DNA from: Betaproteobacteria bacterium HGW-Betaproteobacteria-8 | GTDB taxonomy: Bacteria; Pseudomonadota; Gammaproteobacteria; Burkholderiales; Methylophilaceae | Direction: 5' to 3' | Length of the DNA stretch: 23,109 bases | Assembly: GCA_002842135.1 (NCBI GenBank) | Contig: PHCD01000018.1 | Coordinates: 1-23,109, forward strand | In this document: piece after piece, positions 8,179 to 15,165 of the stretch | Layout: each line of letters opens with the position of its first letter | How positions within the stretch are numbered: the first letter of the stretch is position 1 | Made by a program: the position numbers and the translations under genes | Notes under the pieces: generated by a model | Seen by the model: the letters and a program-made list of their open reading frames with translations, nothing else | Database searches by the model: none | What the model was told of the DNA's origin: nothing

Positions 8179-8595
8179 TTAAAGCGGCGCGTTGCTTAAT
8201 TGCATATCGCGGTGCGGGATTCCGGCATCCGGGTATTCATCGCTGCACACAGTGAAGCCGGCTTTTGCATAGAACGGGATGGCATGGGTCTGTGCCGAAA
8301 GCCTGACAGGTTGCCAGCCATTAAGCCTGCACAGTCGAATGGCTTCCTGTAACAACGCAGTGCCTATGCCTCGCCCGCGCCAGTCCGGCAATACCGCCAT
8401 GCGGCCGATGCTGCCATTGTCCAGGATCCGGGCACAGCCGACGGCTTTCCCTGACAAATCCAGCGCCAGCAGATGTCTGGCTTCCGTATCCAGTCCGTCC
8501 CATTCCAGCGCTGGCGGTACCTGCTGTTCCTGGATAAAAACCGCGGTGCGTATGGCGCTTAACTGGTCTTTTCCGGCAGGCCATTCAACTTCCAT
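8179..8595 (-). CDS. GNAT family N-acetyltransferase
   Basis: Acetyl-CoA-dependent acetyltransferase of unknown substrate. The 138-residue form shows an early IRTAVFIQEQQVP segment (as in the ElaA/YjcF-like group), the strand GCARILDNGSIGRMAVLP, and the acetyl-CoA-binding loop WRGRGIGTALLQEAIRL (Q/RxxGxG/A). The C-terminal PFYAKAGFTVCSDEYPDAGIPH closes the domain. The ATG at 8595 puts the usual 12-15 residues before IRTAVF. A TTG at 8667, overlapping the stop of the upstream lipoprotein gene as TTGA, would add 24 residues without recognisable structure and is considered less likely. Substrate cannot be told from sequence. Confidence 0.85.
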   Translation of the reverse strand: MEVEWPAGKDQLSAIRTAVFIQEQQVPPALEWDGLDTEARHLLALDLSGKAVGCARILDNGSIGRMAVLPDWRGRGIGTALLQEAIRLCRLNGWQPVRLSAQTHAIPFYAKAGFTVCSDEYPDAGIPHRDMQLSNAPL

Positions 8596-8663
8596 AATCT
8601 TGAACCTGGTCGCGAAACTGGTCTCGCATCTGGCCTTGAAACTGGCAGTTTGATCAGCGCGGC

Positions 8664-8879
8664 TCAATTGGTCTCAGCATCAATATCCTGCTGCATTTTT
8701 GCGGCAGACTGTTCGATGGAAGCGGCAGCGGCTTCAGCATCTTTCAACACTTCACGCTGGTCTTCTGCGATTTTGGGAGTCGGGTCCGTCGGTGAGCAGC
8801 CGTTCAAAATGAGGCCAAGCAATATCAAACCAACAAATTGTGAGCTGTTGAAAAAGGATACGGGCGTGATGTCCTGCAT
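8664..8879 (-). CDS. small lipoprotein, 71 residues
   Basis: The N terminus has a hydrophobic stretch FVGLILLGLILNGC with a lipobox (LNGC) near residue 28, so the mature protein has about 44 residues. These form one acidic amphipathic helix (EDQREVLKDAEAAAASIEQSAAKMQQDIDAE), alternating Ala with Glu/Asp/Gln. An unusually good GAGGAGG ribosome site precedes the ATG at 8879. It lies 5' of the GNAT gene on the same strand and 87 nt from the divergent doxX-like gene. No family is recognised; a coiled-coil partner in the envelope is possible. Confidence 0.75.
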   Translation of the reverse strand: MQDITPVSFFNSSQFVGLILLGLILNGCSPTDPTPKIAEDQREVLKDAEAAAASIEQSAAKMQQDIDAETN

Positions 8880-8900
8880 GATGACCTCCTCGCTGCGGGC

Positions 8901-8929
8901 TTGCAGCTACAAGTACTTCCGTGCATTAT
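8901..8929 (+). promoter_or_regulatory. candidate promoter of the DoxX-like gene
   Basis: TTGCAG (8901-8906), a 17-bp spacer and CATTAT (8924-8929) match four of six positions at each box and lie 37 nt before the start codon. The divergent lipoprotein gene must be driven from the same 87-bp gap. Confidence 0.3.
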
Positions 8930-8966
8930 GCAGCATCTTTTTGACGAAACATACAAGGGTATATCG

Positions 8967-9344
8967 ATGAACAAATATCTTGCAGTATTGGGACGCGTGT
9001 TGCTCGCTCAAATCTTTCTGGTGCAGGTTTTCATGTTGATCAACAGCTTCATGAGTAATCCTGCTGGCTATGAGCAATATCAGATGGGACTTGCCAATCA
9101 GGGCCTGCCCGGCGTGTTTGCGCCACTGATCATCCTGATTCTGCTGGTCGGTGGCCTCGCGTTGTTGCTGGGCTACAAGACACGCATGGTGGCTATCATC
9201 ATGGCGGTCTATGCTTTGTTTATCATGCTGGTTGGCCTGACACCGGCGCCGCTACAGTATCTCGCTATCGTTGGTGGTTTGCTGGTGCTGGCAGCTAATG
9301 GTGAAACGCCGTTCAGTCTCGACAGTTGCCGTAAGAAGGCCTGA
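8967..9344 (+). CDS. DoxX family membrane protein
   Basis: A 125-residue protein with four hydrophobic segments (about residues 5-25, 48-68, 73-91 and 95-112), the LGRVLLAQIFLVQ N terminus and the GLPGVFAPLIIL segment typical of DoxX/YphA-like proteins. The family name comes from a thiosulfate:quinone oxidoreductase subunit, but most bacterial members have no proven activity. The start at 8967 follows AAGGG with seven bases spacing; an in-frame TTG at 8901 would only translate the promoter. A bidirectional terminator follows. Confidence 0.85.
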   Translation: MNKYLAVLGRVLLAQIFLVQVFMLINSFMSNPAGYEQYQMGLANQGLPGVFAPLIILILLVGGLALLLGYKTRMVAIIMAVYALFIMLVGLTPAPLQYLAIVGGLLVLAANGETPFSLDSCRKKA

Positions 9345-9353
9345 CGCAAAAAC

Positions 9354-9378
9354 AAAAAGGCGCCGCTGGCGCCTTTTT
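9354..9378. terminator. bidirectional terminator between the doxX-like gene and ispH
   Basis: AAAAAGGCGCC (9354-9364), a 3-nt loop, and GGCGCCTTTTT (9368-9378) form a perfect A-stem-T hairpin between two convergent genes, ten bases after one stop and eleven before the other. Confidence 0.92.
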
Positions 9379-9389
9379 ATTCTCCGAGT

Positions 9390-10316
9390 TCAGGCGGATT
9401 TCAGGTTCCTGGGTAACTGAAACACTACATTTTCAACTACGCCCTGTAGTTCAGTGACCTGCGTCGCGCCCAGCGATTGCAATTTCACAATGACTTCCTG
9501 CACCAGTACCTCAGGCGCAGAAGCGCCAGCTGAAATGCCAACGTGCTTCTTGCCCTGGACCCATTCCGGTTTGAGGTGGCTGGCGTTGTCCACCATATAG
9601 GCTTCCACCCCCTGATTCTGCGCGACCTCACGCAGGCGGTTGGAATTGGAACTGTTCGGAGAGCCGACGACGATGACCAGGTCGCAGTCTTTTGCCATGA
9701 TCTTGACGGCATCCTGCCGGTTCTGTGTGGCATAGCAGATGCTGTCGCTTCTCGGGCCCTGGATTTCCGGGAATTTCTTTTTCAAAGCCTCGACAATCAG
9801 CCTCGCATCGTCAATCGAAAGCGTGGTTTGCGTAACATACGAGAGCTTTGACGGATTCTGTACCGTGAGCATTTCCACATCTTCCGGTGTTTCTACCAGG
9901 TACATGCCGCCTTCGGATTGGCCCATGGTGCCTTCCACTTCTGGATGAGCCTTATGGCCAATCATGATGATTTCGCGCCCTGCCTTGCGCATCTTGTCTA
10001 CTTCTATATGCACCTTGGTGACCAGCGGGCAGGTAGCGTCGAATACGCGCAGGCCGCGTTGCTCTGCTTCCTCGCGCACGGCTTTTGAAACGCCATGTGC
10101 ACTGAATATCACGGTATTGCCGGCGGGCACTTCGTTCAATTCTTCAATAAAGATGGCGCCCTTGTTTTTCAGTTCGTCGACGACGAACTTGTTGTGTACG
10201 ACTTCATGGCGCACATAGATTGGCGCGCCGAATTTTTCCAGTGCCTGTTCAACGATGATGATCGCGCGGTCGACACCAGCACAAAAACCTCTGGGGTTGG
10301 CGAGAAGGATATCCAT
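9390..10316 (-). CDS. ispH: 4-hydroxy-3-methylbut-2-enyl diphosphate reductase IspH
   Basis: Last enzyme of the MEP pathway, producing isopentenyl and dimethylallyl diphosphate in the cytosol with an oxygen-sensitive [4Fe-4S] cluster. The 308 residues match the family. The three cluster cysteines Cys12 (PRGFCAGV), Cys96 (DATCPLV) and Cys194 ([10 protein letters not shown]), the catalytic Glu126 ([14 protein letters not shown]), His41, His74 and His124, and the [10 protein letters not shown] substrate motif are all visible. It is the last gene of a minus-strand operon; the CobD-like gene ends ten bases before its ATG. Isoprenoid products feed the undecaprenyl carrier that uppP recycles, but the two genes are not linked here. 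Confidence 0.97.
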   Translation of the reverse strand: MDILLANPRGFCAGVDRAIIIVEQALEKFGAPIYVRHEVVHNKFVVDELKNKGAIFIEELNEVPAGNTVIFSAHGVSKAVREEAEQRGLRVFDATCPLVTKVHIEVDKMRKAGREIIMIGHKAHPEVEGTMGQSEGGMYLVETPEDVEMLTVQNPSKLSYVTQTTLSIDDARLIVEALKKKFPEIQGPRSDSICYATQNRQDAVKIMAKDCDLVIVVGSPNSSNSNRLREVAQNQGVEAYMVDNASHLKPEWVQGKKHVGISAGASAPEVLVQEVIVKLQSLGATQVTELQGVVENVVFQLPRNLKSA

Positions 10317-10326
10317 AATGATTTCT

Positions 10327-11241
10327 TTAATGGCCCAGCCAGTGGGCGAATGTCAGCAACAATAATATTCCGACCATGAGGAACAGCACGCGCCAAACCA
10401 GGCCGATGGCGCTTTGCAGGCAGTCGGCATCGGCTTCATCGCCCAGCCCCAGTTCAGGGCGGAAAACGATGACGCCCTTGTAAGGCAAGGGCTCGCCTAA
10501 TTTTACACCGAGTGCGCCGCCGCCGCTGGCGAGAATGATGCCCAATGCCTTGTTTGGCCATGTCGCGGCCTGTGTGCGCCAGCAGTAGATGGCATCCTCG
10601 AAGTCGCCGACAATGGCAAAGCATACAGCGGTGACCCGAGCCGGCAGCCAGTCGATTACTTCAAACACCTGCTCGGCAAAGTGATTGAAGACATTGTCAT
10701 CCTGGGGATGCCATTCGACCTTGAGCAAATAGGCAAGACGGTAAAGTACGGCGCCTGCCGGGCCGAGGACGGCAAACCAGAAAATTGGGCCGAACAGGCC
10801 ATAATGGGCGCGCTTCAGCGTGCTTTCAATGCTGACTCTTGAAAGTTGTGCATGGCTGTAGTTATCCGCATCGTTACCTTCCCAATGTTTGTATTGTTCT
10901 CTTGCCAGGTCGATATTCTGGTCGCGCAGGGAAGAGACAATCTGTTCGGCGCGCCGCTCGAACTGGCTGAAGCGAAGCGTCAGGTAAAGTGCAACTATGC
11001 TGAACAGCAGGCCGGGCAGGAAATTGATGTACCACAAGATGAAATAGACCGCCCCGATCAGAAGGGTGGGAATCAGAGCACCCAGGATCCAGGCGATGAG
11101 GCCGTGCAGCTTCTTGCCATCGTTGAGGTTGCGTTCCAGCCAGTGTGCATAAGGATGGAACAGGTGCTGCAGCAGGTCCAGCTGACGATGTGGCCGGTAG
11201 TAGGTTAGCAACAGGGCTGCCAGTAGCGCGAGGAAATTCAT
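10327..11241 (-). CDS. CobD/CbiB-like membrane protein
   Basis: A 304-residue polytopic protein that resembles CobD/CbiB (adenosylcobinamide-phosphate synthase) and the related AmpE. Visible signs are the central [21 protein letters not shown] segment, the [21 protein letters not shown] motif with its conserved RV-A pattern, and [11 protein letters not shown]. Hydrophobic helices lie near residues 3-13, 48-83, 147-172 and 285-301. There are no cobalamin genes in the window, and this betaproteobacterial branch often occurs without them, so a role outside cobinamide synthesis is likely (inference). Its ATG overlaps the stop of the GyrI-like gene (ATGA at 11241-11238) and ispH follows ten bases later, so the three are probably cotranscribed. 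Confidence 0.8.
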   Translation of the reverse strand: MNFLALLAALLLTYYRPHRQLDLLQHLFHPYAHWLERNLNDGKKLHGLIAWILGALIPTLLIGAVYFILWYINFLPGLLFSIVALYLTLRFSQFERRAEQIVSSLRDQNIDLAREQYKHWEGNDADNYSHAQLSRVSIESTLKRAHYGLFGPIFWFAVLGPAGAVLYRLAYLLKVEWHPQDDNVFNHFAEQVFEVIDWLPARVTAVCFAIVGDFEDAIYCWRTQAATWPNKALGIILASGGGALGVKLGEPLPYKGVIVFRPELGLGDEADADCLQSAIGLVWRVLFLMVGILLLLTFAHWLGH

Positions 11242-11789
11242 GAGCCCTTACCCCAGGCTGTTTTTGCGGACAGGGATTCTTCCGTCAGCGGCATTTCAAC
11301 ATGCAGTACGCTGGATTCGACTATCTCCAGCGTTGGCAGGTGCAGGCTCGTGTTGTGTTGCTTGGAGTAATCGATCAGGGCCGAGTATGCCTTGCCGTAA
11401 GCAAACAAGGGATGTGCCTTGATTTCCGCTATCGCTACTTTCCTCATTGGAATGGTCTCGATTTTGAGCGGCGTAGCTGGCATTTTGTCCTTGGCGATGA
11501 TGAAGCCGGCACGAGCCTTCAGTTCCTTGTATCGCGTGCTTCTCGGGTCGGAGAGTATCAGCGTGATTTGCGCGCCTGGCTCTATGCCCTGCTGCTTGAG
11601 TACGAACATTACCTCATCATGTTTGGAGGCGAGCTTTGAGTAGGCCCCCTCGGCATCCAGGTAAGCATAGTAATAATCGCCACGTTCGCCGATCTCGACT
11701 TTTGCCGATGAGAACAGGCCCCACCACCATAGAATGGTGATGACAGGAATCAGGAATACGATCAGAAAATAGGGCCAGTGTTTTTTCAC
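11238..11789 (-). CDS. membrane-anchored GyrI-like domain protein
   Basis: A 183-residue protein with one N-terminal membrane helix (VKKHWPYFLIVFLIPVITILWWWGLF) and a soluble domain resembling the GyrI-like/effector-binding fold: the KARAGFIIAKDK segment, IETIPMRKVAIAEIKAHPLFAYGKAYSALIDY and a closing PTLEIVES strand. GyrI-like domains bind small hydrophobic molecules or act as effector domains; the ligand here is unknown. The GTG at 11789 is preferred over in-frame ATGs at 11879 and 11864: it puts the positively charged KK just before the helix, and the residues upstream look untranslated and contain a promoter-like pair. No strong ribosome site is seen before the GTG. It is translationally coupled to the CobD-like gene. 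Confidence 0.7.
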   Translation of the reverse strand: MKKHWPYFLIVFLIPVITILWWWGLFSSAKVEIGERGDYYYAYLDAEGAYSKLASKHDEVMFVLKQQGIEPGAQITLILSDPRSTRYKELKARAGFIIAKDKMPATPLKIETIPMRKVAIAEIKAHPLFAYGKAYSALIDYSKQHNTSLHLPTLEIVESSVLHVEMPLTEESLSAKTAWGKGS

Positions 11790-11841
11790 GCGATGTCTGG
11801 TGGCGCAGTCTTGGTCACCGATAAATGGATACTGATGAAAG

Positions 11842-11870
11842 ATAACACAATCCACGAACGGCATGTACAA
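11842..11870 (-). promoter_or_regulatory. candidate promoter of the GyrI-like/CobD-like/ispH operon
   Basis: On the minus strand TTGTAC (11870-11865), a 17-bp spacer and TGTTAT (11847-11842) would start transcription near 11835, 46 nt before the proposed GTG. Its position downstream of the ATGs at 11879 and 11864 supports the shorter protein. Confidence 0.35.
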
Positions 11871-11908
11871 GCTAGCCACTTAATCGGAGATTCTCGGGCA
11901 GGCATTGT

Positions 11909-11917
11909 TGGTATAAT
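11909..11917 (+). promoter_or_regulatory. extended -10 promoter of purU
   Basis: TGGTATAAT is a perfect extended -10 (TG, one base, consensus TATAAT). No good -35 is present, as is usual for this class. It lies 43 nt before the purU start codon. Confidence 0.6.
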
Positions 11918-11960
11918 CGCGTAATTCATTAATTTTAGACGGCTAACGCGTATTCCAATC

Positions 11961-12815
11961 ATGAAAAATACCGCAACGCTTTTGATTACATGCCCGGACC
12001 AAAAAGGGCTGGTTGCGGCAATTGCCGATTTTCTCTATCGGCATGATGCCAATATTCTCCATGCGGATCAGCATCAGGACAGCGAAAACAATCTGTTCCT
12101 CATGCGTGTGGAGTGGGATCTGGAAGGTTCATCGCTCAGTCTCGATGGGTTTGCCGAGGAATTCGCGCCAATTGCCAGCCGCTTCAATATGAGCTGGCAA
12201 CTGAAGTCCACGCAAAAGCGTCCACGCGTTGCCATCATGGTTTCGCAATATGATCACTGCTTGGCTGACTTGCTACATAGGCATCAGGGCGGCGAACTCA
12301 ATTGCGAGATTTCACTGATTATCAGCAATCACCGTCATACGGAGAAACTGGCCGAGTTTTACGGTATTCCTTTCCACTATATCGAAGTGAACAAGGATAC
12401 CAAGGCGCAGGCAGAAGCGCAGCAGTTCGCCTTGTTCGACCGGCACGAGATTGATCTCATTGTGCTGGCGCGCTACATGCAGATACTGTCGCCGGATTTC
12501 GTCAAACGCTATCCGCAGCGCATCATCAATATCCACCATTCCTTCCTGCCGGCCTTTATTGGCGCACGGCCCTACCATCGCGCCTTCGAGCGTGGCGTGA
12601 AGCTGATCGGCGCTACCAGTCATTATGTGACTGAAGTGCTGGATGAAGGCCCGATCATCGAACAGGACATCACACGGATTTCCCATCGTGAACAGGTGGA
12701 AGACTTGATCCAGAAAGGTCGCGACCTGGAACGTGTGGTGCTGTCGCGTGCAGTGCGCTGGCATATCGAAAACCGCATCCTGGTCTATGCCAACAAGACG
12801 GTGGTTTTTGACTGA
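11961..12815 (+). CDS. purU: formyltetrahydrofolate deformylase PurU
   Basis: Hydrolyses 10-formyl-THF to formate and THF, balancing the one-carbon pool. The 284 residues have an N-terminal ACT regulatory domain (about 5-80, TCPDQKGLVAAIADFLYRHDANIL), and a formyltransferase-fold domain from about 88. The catalytic triad common to this fold is visible: Asn190 and His192 in NIHHSFLPAF and Asp228 in VLDEGPIIEQD, with the expected spacing of 36 from His to Asp. In a methylotroph it would release formate for oxidation as well as serve purine and glycine control; that context is inferred. It has its own extended -10 promoter and a terminator. Confidence 0.96.
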   Translation: MKNTATLLITCPDQKGLVAAIADFLYRHDANILHADQHQDSENNLFLMRVEWDLEGSSLSLDGFAEEFAPIASRFNMSWQLKSTQKRPRVAIMVSQYDHCLADLLHRHQGGELNCEISLIISNHRHTEKLAEFYGIPFHYIEVNKDTKAQAEAQQFALFDRHEIDLIVLARYMQILSPDFVKRYPQRIINIHHSFLPAFIGARPYHRAFERGVKLIGATSHYVTEVLDEGPIIEQDITRISHREQVEDLIQKGRDLERVVLSRAVRWHIENRILVYANKTVVFD

Positions 12816-12834
12816 TACTTTGTAAGATAGAGAT

Positions 12835-12862
12835 AAAAAAGGAGGTCTCGGCCTCCTTTTTT
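12835..12862. terminator. bidirectional terminator between purU and lysA
   Basis: AAAAAAGGAGG (12835-12845), a 6-nt loop and CCTCCTTTTTT (12852-12862) form a perfect A-stem-T hairpin 20 bases after the purU stop. Read on the minus strand it also terminates lysA, about 93 nt past its stop. Confidence 0.9.
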
Positions 12863-12898
12863 ATTGATGCAGTTACTGATGTTTTCGCTTTTGTTTTT

Positions 12899-12925
12899 CT
12901 CTGCGAACTCTGTGCGCTCTGTGGC
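12899..12925. repeat. three-unit 9-bp tandem repeat, consensus CTCTGYGNN
   Basis: Three contiguous 9-mers read CTCTGCGAA, CTCTGTGCG and CTCTGTGGC. The unit phase is exact with no gaps. It sits in the 3' untranslated region of lysA, between the stop codon and the shared terminator. Similar CTCTGTG-type strings occur between genes in many unrelated bacteria as far as I recall; their function is unknown. Confidence 0.6.
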
Positions 12926-12954
12926 TTGGCTTTAATCGGACTTTTTTGGTTTAT

Positions 12955-14202
12955 TCAGTCTTTCAGCACGGATTCCAACGCGAACAGTTGTTCGATGCTC
13001 TCGCGCTGACGGATCAGGGAATGCTTATCGCCATCCACCATGACCTCGGCAGCACGCGGCCGCGTGTTGTAGTTTGAGCTCATGCTCATGCCGTAGGCAC
13101 CTGCTGACATGATGGCCAGCAGATCGCCCTGCTGCAAGGCCAGCTTACGATCATGGCCGAGGAAGTCGCCGCTTTCGCAAACCGGGCCGACGATCTCGTA
13201 GGTTTGTGCTTCACCTTCACCAGCAGTTACCGGCAGGATGTCATGATAGGCGTCATAGAGAGCCGGGCGCATGAGGTCGTTCATCGCCGCATCGACGATG
13301 GCGAAGTTCTTCGCTTCGGTGTGTTTCAGGTATTCGACCTTGGTCAGCAGCAGGCCGGCGTTGCCGACCAGCGCACGGCCCGGTTCGAACACCAGCTTGG
13401 CCTTGCGATGGCCGAGTTTCTGCAGCATGGCTTGCGCGTATTCGGCAAAATCCGGCGGAGTTTCATCCTGATAGCAGATACCGATGCCGCCACCGGCATC
13501 AATATGCTGGATATGGATGCCCGCCGCTTCGAGCTGGTCGACCAGCGTCAGTACACGGTCGAAAGCGTCGAGAAACGGCGACAGTTCGGTCAGTTGCGAA
13601 CCGATATGGCAATCGACACCATGCACGGCGATGTTCGGCATTTTTGCCGCGCGTTGGTAAAGGCTGAAAGCATCTCCATACGCCACACCGAACTTGTTGT
13701 TCTTGAGACCGGTGGAAATATAAGGATGGGTTTTGGCATCCACATTCGGGTTGACGCGCAGGGAAACCGGCGCGATTTTACCCATCTTGCCAGCGACCTG
13801 GTTCAGGCGATCCAGCTCGGCTGCAGATTCAATGTTGAAACAGAAAATACCAGCCTCAAGTGCGGCACGCATTTCTGCTTCAGTTTTGCCGACGCCGGAA
13901 AACACCACCTTGCCCGGGTCGCCGCCCGCCGCCAGCACGCGCGCGAGCTCGCCGCCTGAGACGATATCGAACCCGGCACCGAGTTTTGCGAACAGGTTGA
14001 GTATGGCGAGGCTGGGATTGGCCTTGACGGCAAAACAAACCAGATGGTCGCTACCGGCAAAACCGGCCTTGAATTGTGCAAATGCGGTTTCCAGCGCTTG
14101 CCGCGAATAGACGTAGCAGGGTGTGCCATACTTGCTGGCGATATCGGTCAGTGCGACATTTTCGGCATGCAGCGTGCCGCTCTTACTGTGGAATGGGTTC
14201 AC
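12955..14202 (-). CDS. lysA: diaminopimelate decarboxylase LysA
   Basis: PLP-dependent enzyme that decarboxylates meso-diaminopimelate to lysine, the last step of lysine synthesis. The 415 residues match the family. Lys60 in CFAVKANPS forms the Schiff base with PLP; HIDAGGGIGI and FEPGRALVGNAG contribute to cofactor binding; Cys342 in GPVCESGDFLG lies in the active site of the dimer partner. The start is a GTG at 14202 without a strong ribosome site; the N-terminal sequence after it (FHSKSGTLHAENVAL) is the normal family start. It lies 51 nt downstream of lptM on the same strand, the usual bacterial arrangement. Confidence 0.96.
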   Translation of the reverse strand: MNPFHSKSGTLHAENVALTDIASKYGTPCYVYSRQALETAFAQFKAGFAGSDHLVCFAVKANPSLAILNLFAKLGAGFDIVSGGELARVLAAGGDPGKVVFSGVGKTEAEMRAALEAGIFCFNIESAAELDRLNQVAGKMGKIAPVSLRVNPNVDAKTHPYISTGLKNNKFGVAYGDAFSLYQRAAKMPNIAVHGVDCHIGSQLTELSPFLDAFDRVLTLVDQLEAAGIHIQHIDAGGGIGICYQDETPPDFAEYAQAMLQKLGHRKAKLVFEPGRALVGNAGLLLTKVEYLKHTEAKNFAIVDAAMNDLMRPALYDAYHDILPVTAGEGEAQTYEIVGPVCESGDFLGHDRKLALQQGDLLAIMSAGAYGMSMSSNYNTRPRAAEVMVDGDKHSLIRQRESIEQLFALESVLKD

Positions 14203-14253
14203 GGGTCTTGTCGTTTCGATTGCGTGTTCTGGCTAAGGCTGCTTCGGGATACT

Positions 14254-14382
14254 TTAATCCTGAGGTGCCGGTTTGGGTTGTACATCTTGCGGATACTGTC
14301 GTTCCGGAATATAGAGCGGGCCTTTGGTGCCGCATGCAGTCACCAGCAGACACAGCAGAATTGAAAGGCAGAAAAGTCTCAT
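14254..14382 (-). CDS. lptM: LptM (YifL-like) lipoprotein, 42 residues
   Basis: Read on the minus strand, ATG at 14382 opens a 42-codon frame: a short signal peptide MRLFCLSILLCLLVTAC with lipobox VTAC, then GTKGPLYIPE and a Pro/Gln-rich tail. C-G-x-K-G-P-L-Y-x-P is the signature of LptM/YifL, an outer-membrane lipoprotein reported to help LptD, the LPS translocon, mature its disulfides. An in-frame ATG at 14391 would add three residues; AAGGA lies two bases before it and eleven before the ATG at 14382, so the start is uncertain. The position directly 5' of lysA is the classic context. The gene falls below common ORF length limits. Confidence 0.88.
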   Translation of the reverse strand: MRLFCLSILLCLLVTACGTKGPLYIPERQYPQDVQPKPAPQD

Positions 14383-14482
14383 TAGCGTCATTGTCCTTAA
14401 AAATTGGATACTAACATAATCCCGGATTATCCATTAGGCGGCCCTTCTGGCCTGCACGAGTGCTAGCGGTCGGTTTGCGGTC

Positions 14483-14544
14483 AGTTTTGCCGATAGCTCG
14501 GCGTCCATAGACCAGGCTATGGACTTCTCTCAATCAACAAAACT
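14483..14544. repeat. two tandem hairpins enclosed by an outer inverted repeat, upstream of the pilin operon
   Basis: Inside the 336-base gene-free stretch 14392-14727, GCCGA-TAGC-TCGGC (14489-14502) is a perfect hairpin and is followed without gap by GTCCATAG-ACCAGG-CTATGGAC (14503-14524), also perfect. AGTTTTG (14483-14489, sharing one base with the first stem) and CAAAACT (14538-14544) could close an outer stem. No T tract follows, so it is not a simple terminator. Apart from a candidate -35 box, an AACCGGTT palindrome at 14652-14659 and the pilE ribosome site I see nothing else in this stretch. Confidence 0.5.
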
Positions 14545-14607
14545 GCCTCACAACCTGTCTCACAATCATCACGCGCTCTAATGAATAGTCCGGGATAAAC
14601 TGATATT

Positions 14608-14636
14608 TTGACAGGAGGCTGGACTGGGATTACCGT
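14608..14636 (+). promoter_or_regulatory. candidate promoter of the pilin operon
   Basis: A perfect TTGACA -35 at 14608-14613 is followed after 17 bp by TACCGT, only a 3/6 match to the -10 box. Such a promoter would depend on an activator or be weak. It would leave a leader of about 85 nt before pilE. Confidence 0.3.
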
Positions 14637-14727
14637 TCATCCGTCACCCGAAACCGGTTGTCAGTTCCGGGTAGATTTCAGGAAATTTTTAAAGCAGCAT
14701 ACATTTCAGCGCAAAAGGGGATTAAAA

Positions 14728-15165
14728 ATGCGAATCAGAAAACAGCATAATGGCTTCACGTTAATTGAGCTTATGATAGTCGTTGCAATTATAGGCATCA
14801 TTTCGTCGATTGCCTTCCCCGCATATCAGGATTATGTTGCTCGCGGCAAAATCACTGAGGCCACCTCGGGTTTGTCTGACCTCCGTGTGAAGCTGGAACA
14901 GTACTATCAGGACAACCGCACTTATGCAGGTTATGTCGATGGCAGCTGCATTCGCACTAGCGACGGCAAGCCCGCGATTAATTCCAATAGCTTCACTGTT
15001 GCTTGCGAAAGTAATGCCGATACTTTCAAGATTACTGCGACCGGCAAAGCTACGGGAGGAATGACCGGTTACAGCTACGATATTAACCAAGGAAATGTCA
15101 AGAACTCTTCAGTGCCCGGTGGCAGCGGTGCTTGCTGGATCATGAGAAAAGGCGGCTCATGCTAA
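14728..15165 (+). CDS. pilE: type IV pilin PilE-like
   Basis: A 145-residue prepilin. The leader MRIRKQHNG is cut before FTLIELMIVVAIIGIISSIAFPAYQDY, with Glu5 present for assembly and a N-terminal helix typical of type IVa pilins. The globular part has a KLEQYYQDNRTY segment common to betaproteobacterial PilE proteins. Two pairs of cysteines (SCIRT/VACES and GACWIMRKGGSC) may close loops near the C terminus. The ATG at 14728 has AAAAGGGG seven bases upstream; the frame is open back to 14608 but that part is untranslated leader. As the first gene of a minor-pilin operon it may be a minor rather than the major subunit. Confidence 0.9.
   Translation: MRIRKQHNGFTLIELMIVVAIIGIISSIAFPAYQDYVARGKITEATSGLSDLRVKLEQYYQDNRTYAGYVDGSCIRTSDGKPAINSNSFTVACESNADTFKITATGKATGGMTGYSYDINQGNVKNSSVPGGSGACWIMRKGGSC

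Noticed and set aside
8596..8667. TTG start of the GNAT gene at 8667
   Set aside because: It would add 24 residues without family similarity; ATG 8595 gives the usual N terminus, although TTGA coupling with the lipoprotein gene cannot be excluded.
11790..11879. 30-residue N-terminal extension of the GyrI-like protein from ATG 11879
   Set aside because: The extra residues put uncharacteristic sequence before the membrane anchor and overlap a promoter-like pair; the GTG at 11789 fits better.
13153..13959. 268-codon plus-strand frame opposite lysA
   Set aside because: lysA is fully supported by PLP and active-site motifs; the antisense frame has no recognisable domain.
14443..14459. Possible sigma54 promoter (TGG...TGC) upstream of the pilin operon
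   Set aside because: The distance between the GG and GC elements is off by one and inner bases do not fit the TGGCAC-N5-TTGC consensus.
14608..14727. N-terminal extension of the pilE frame
   Set aside because: Type IV prepilin leaders are short; the ATG at 14728 has a good ribosome site and gives a nine-residue leader.
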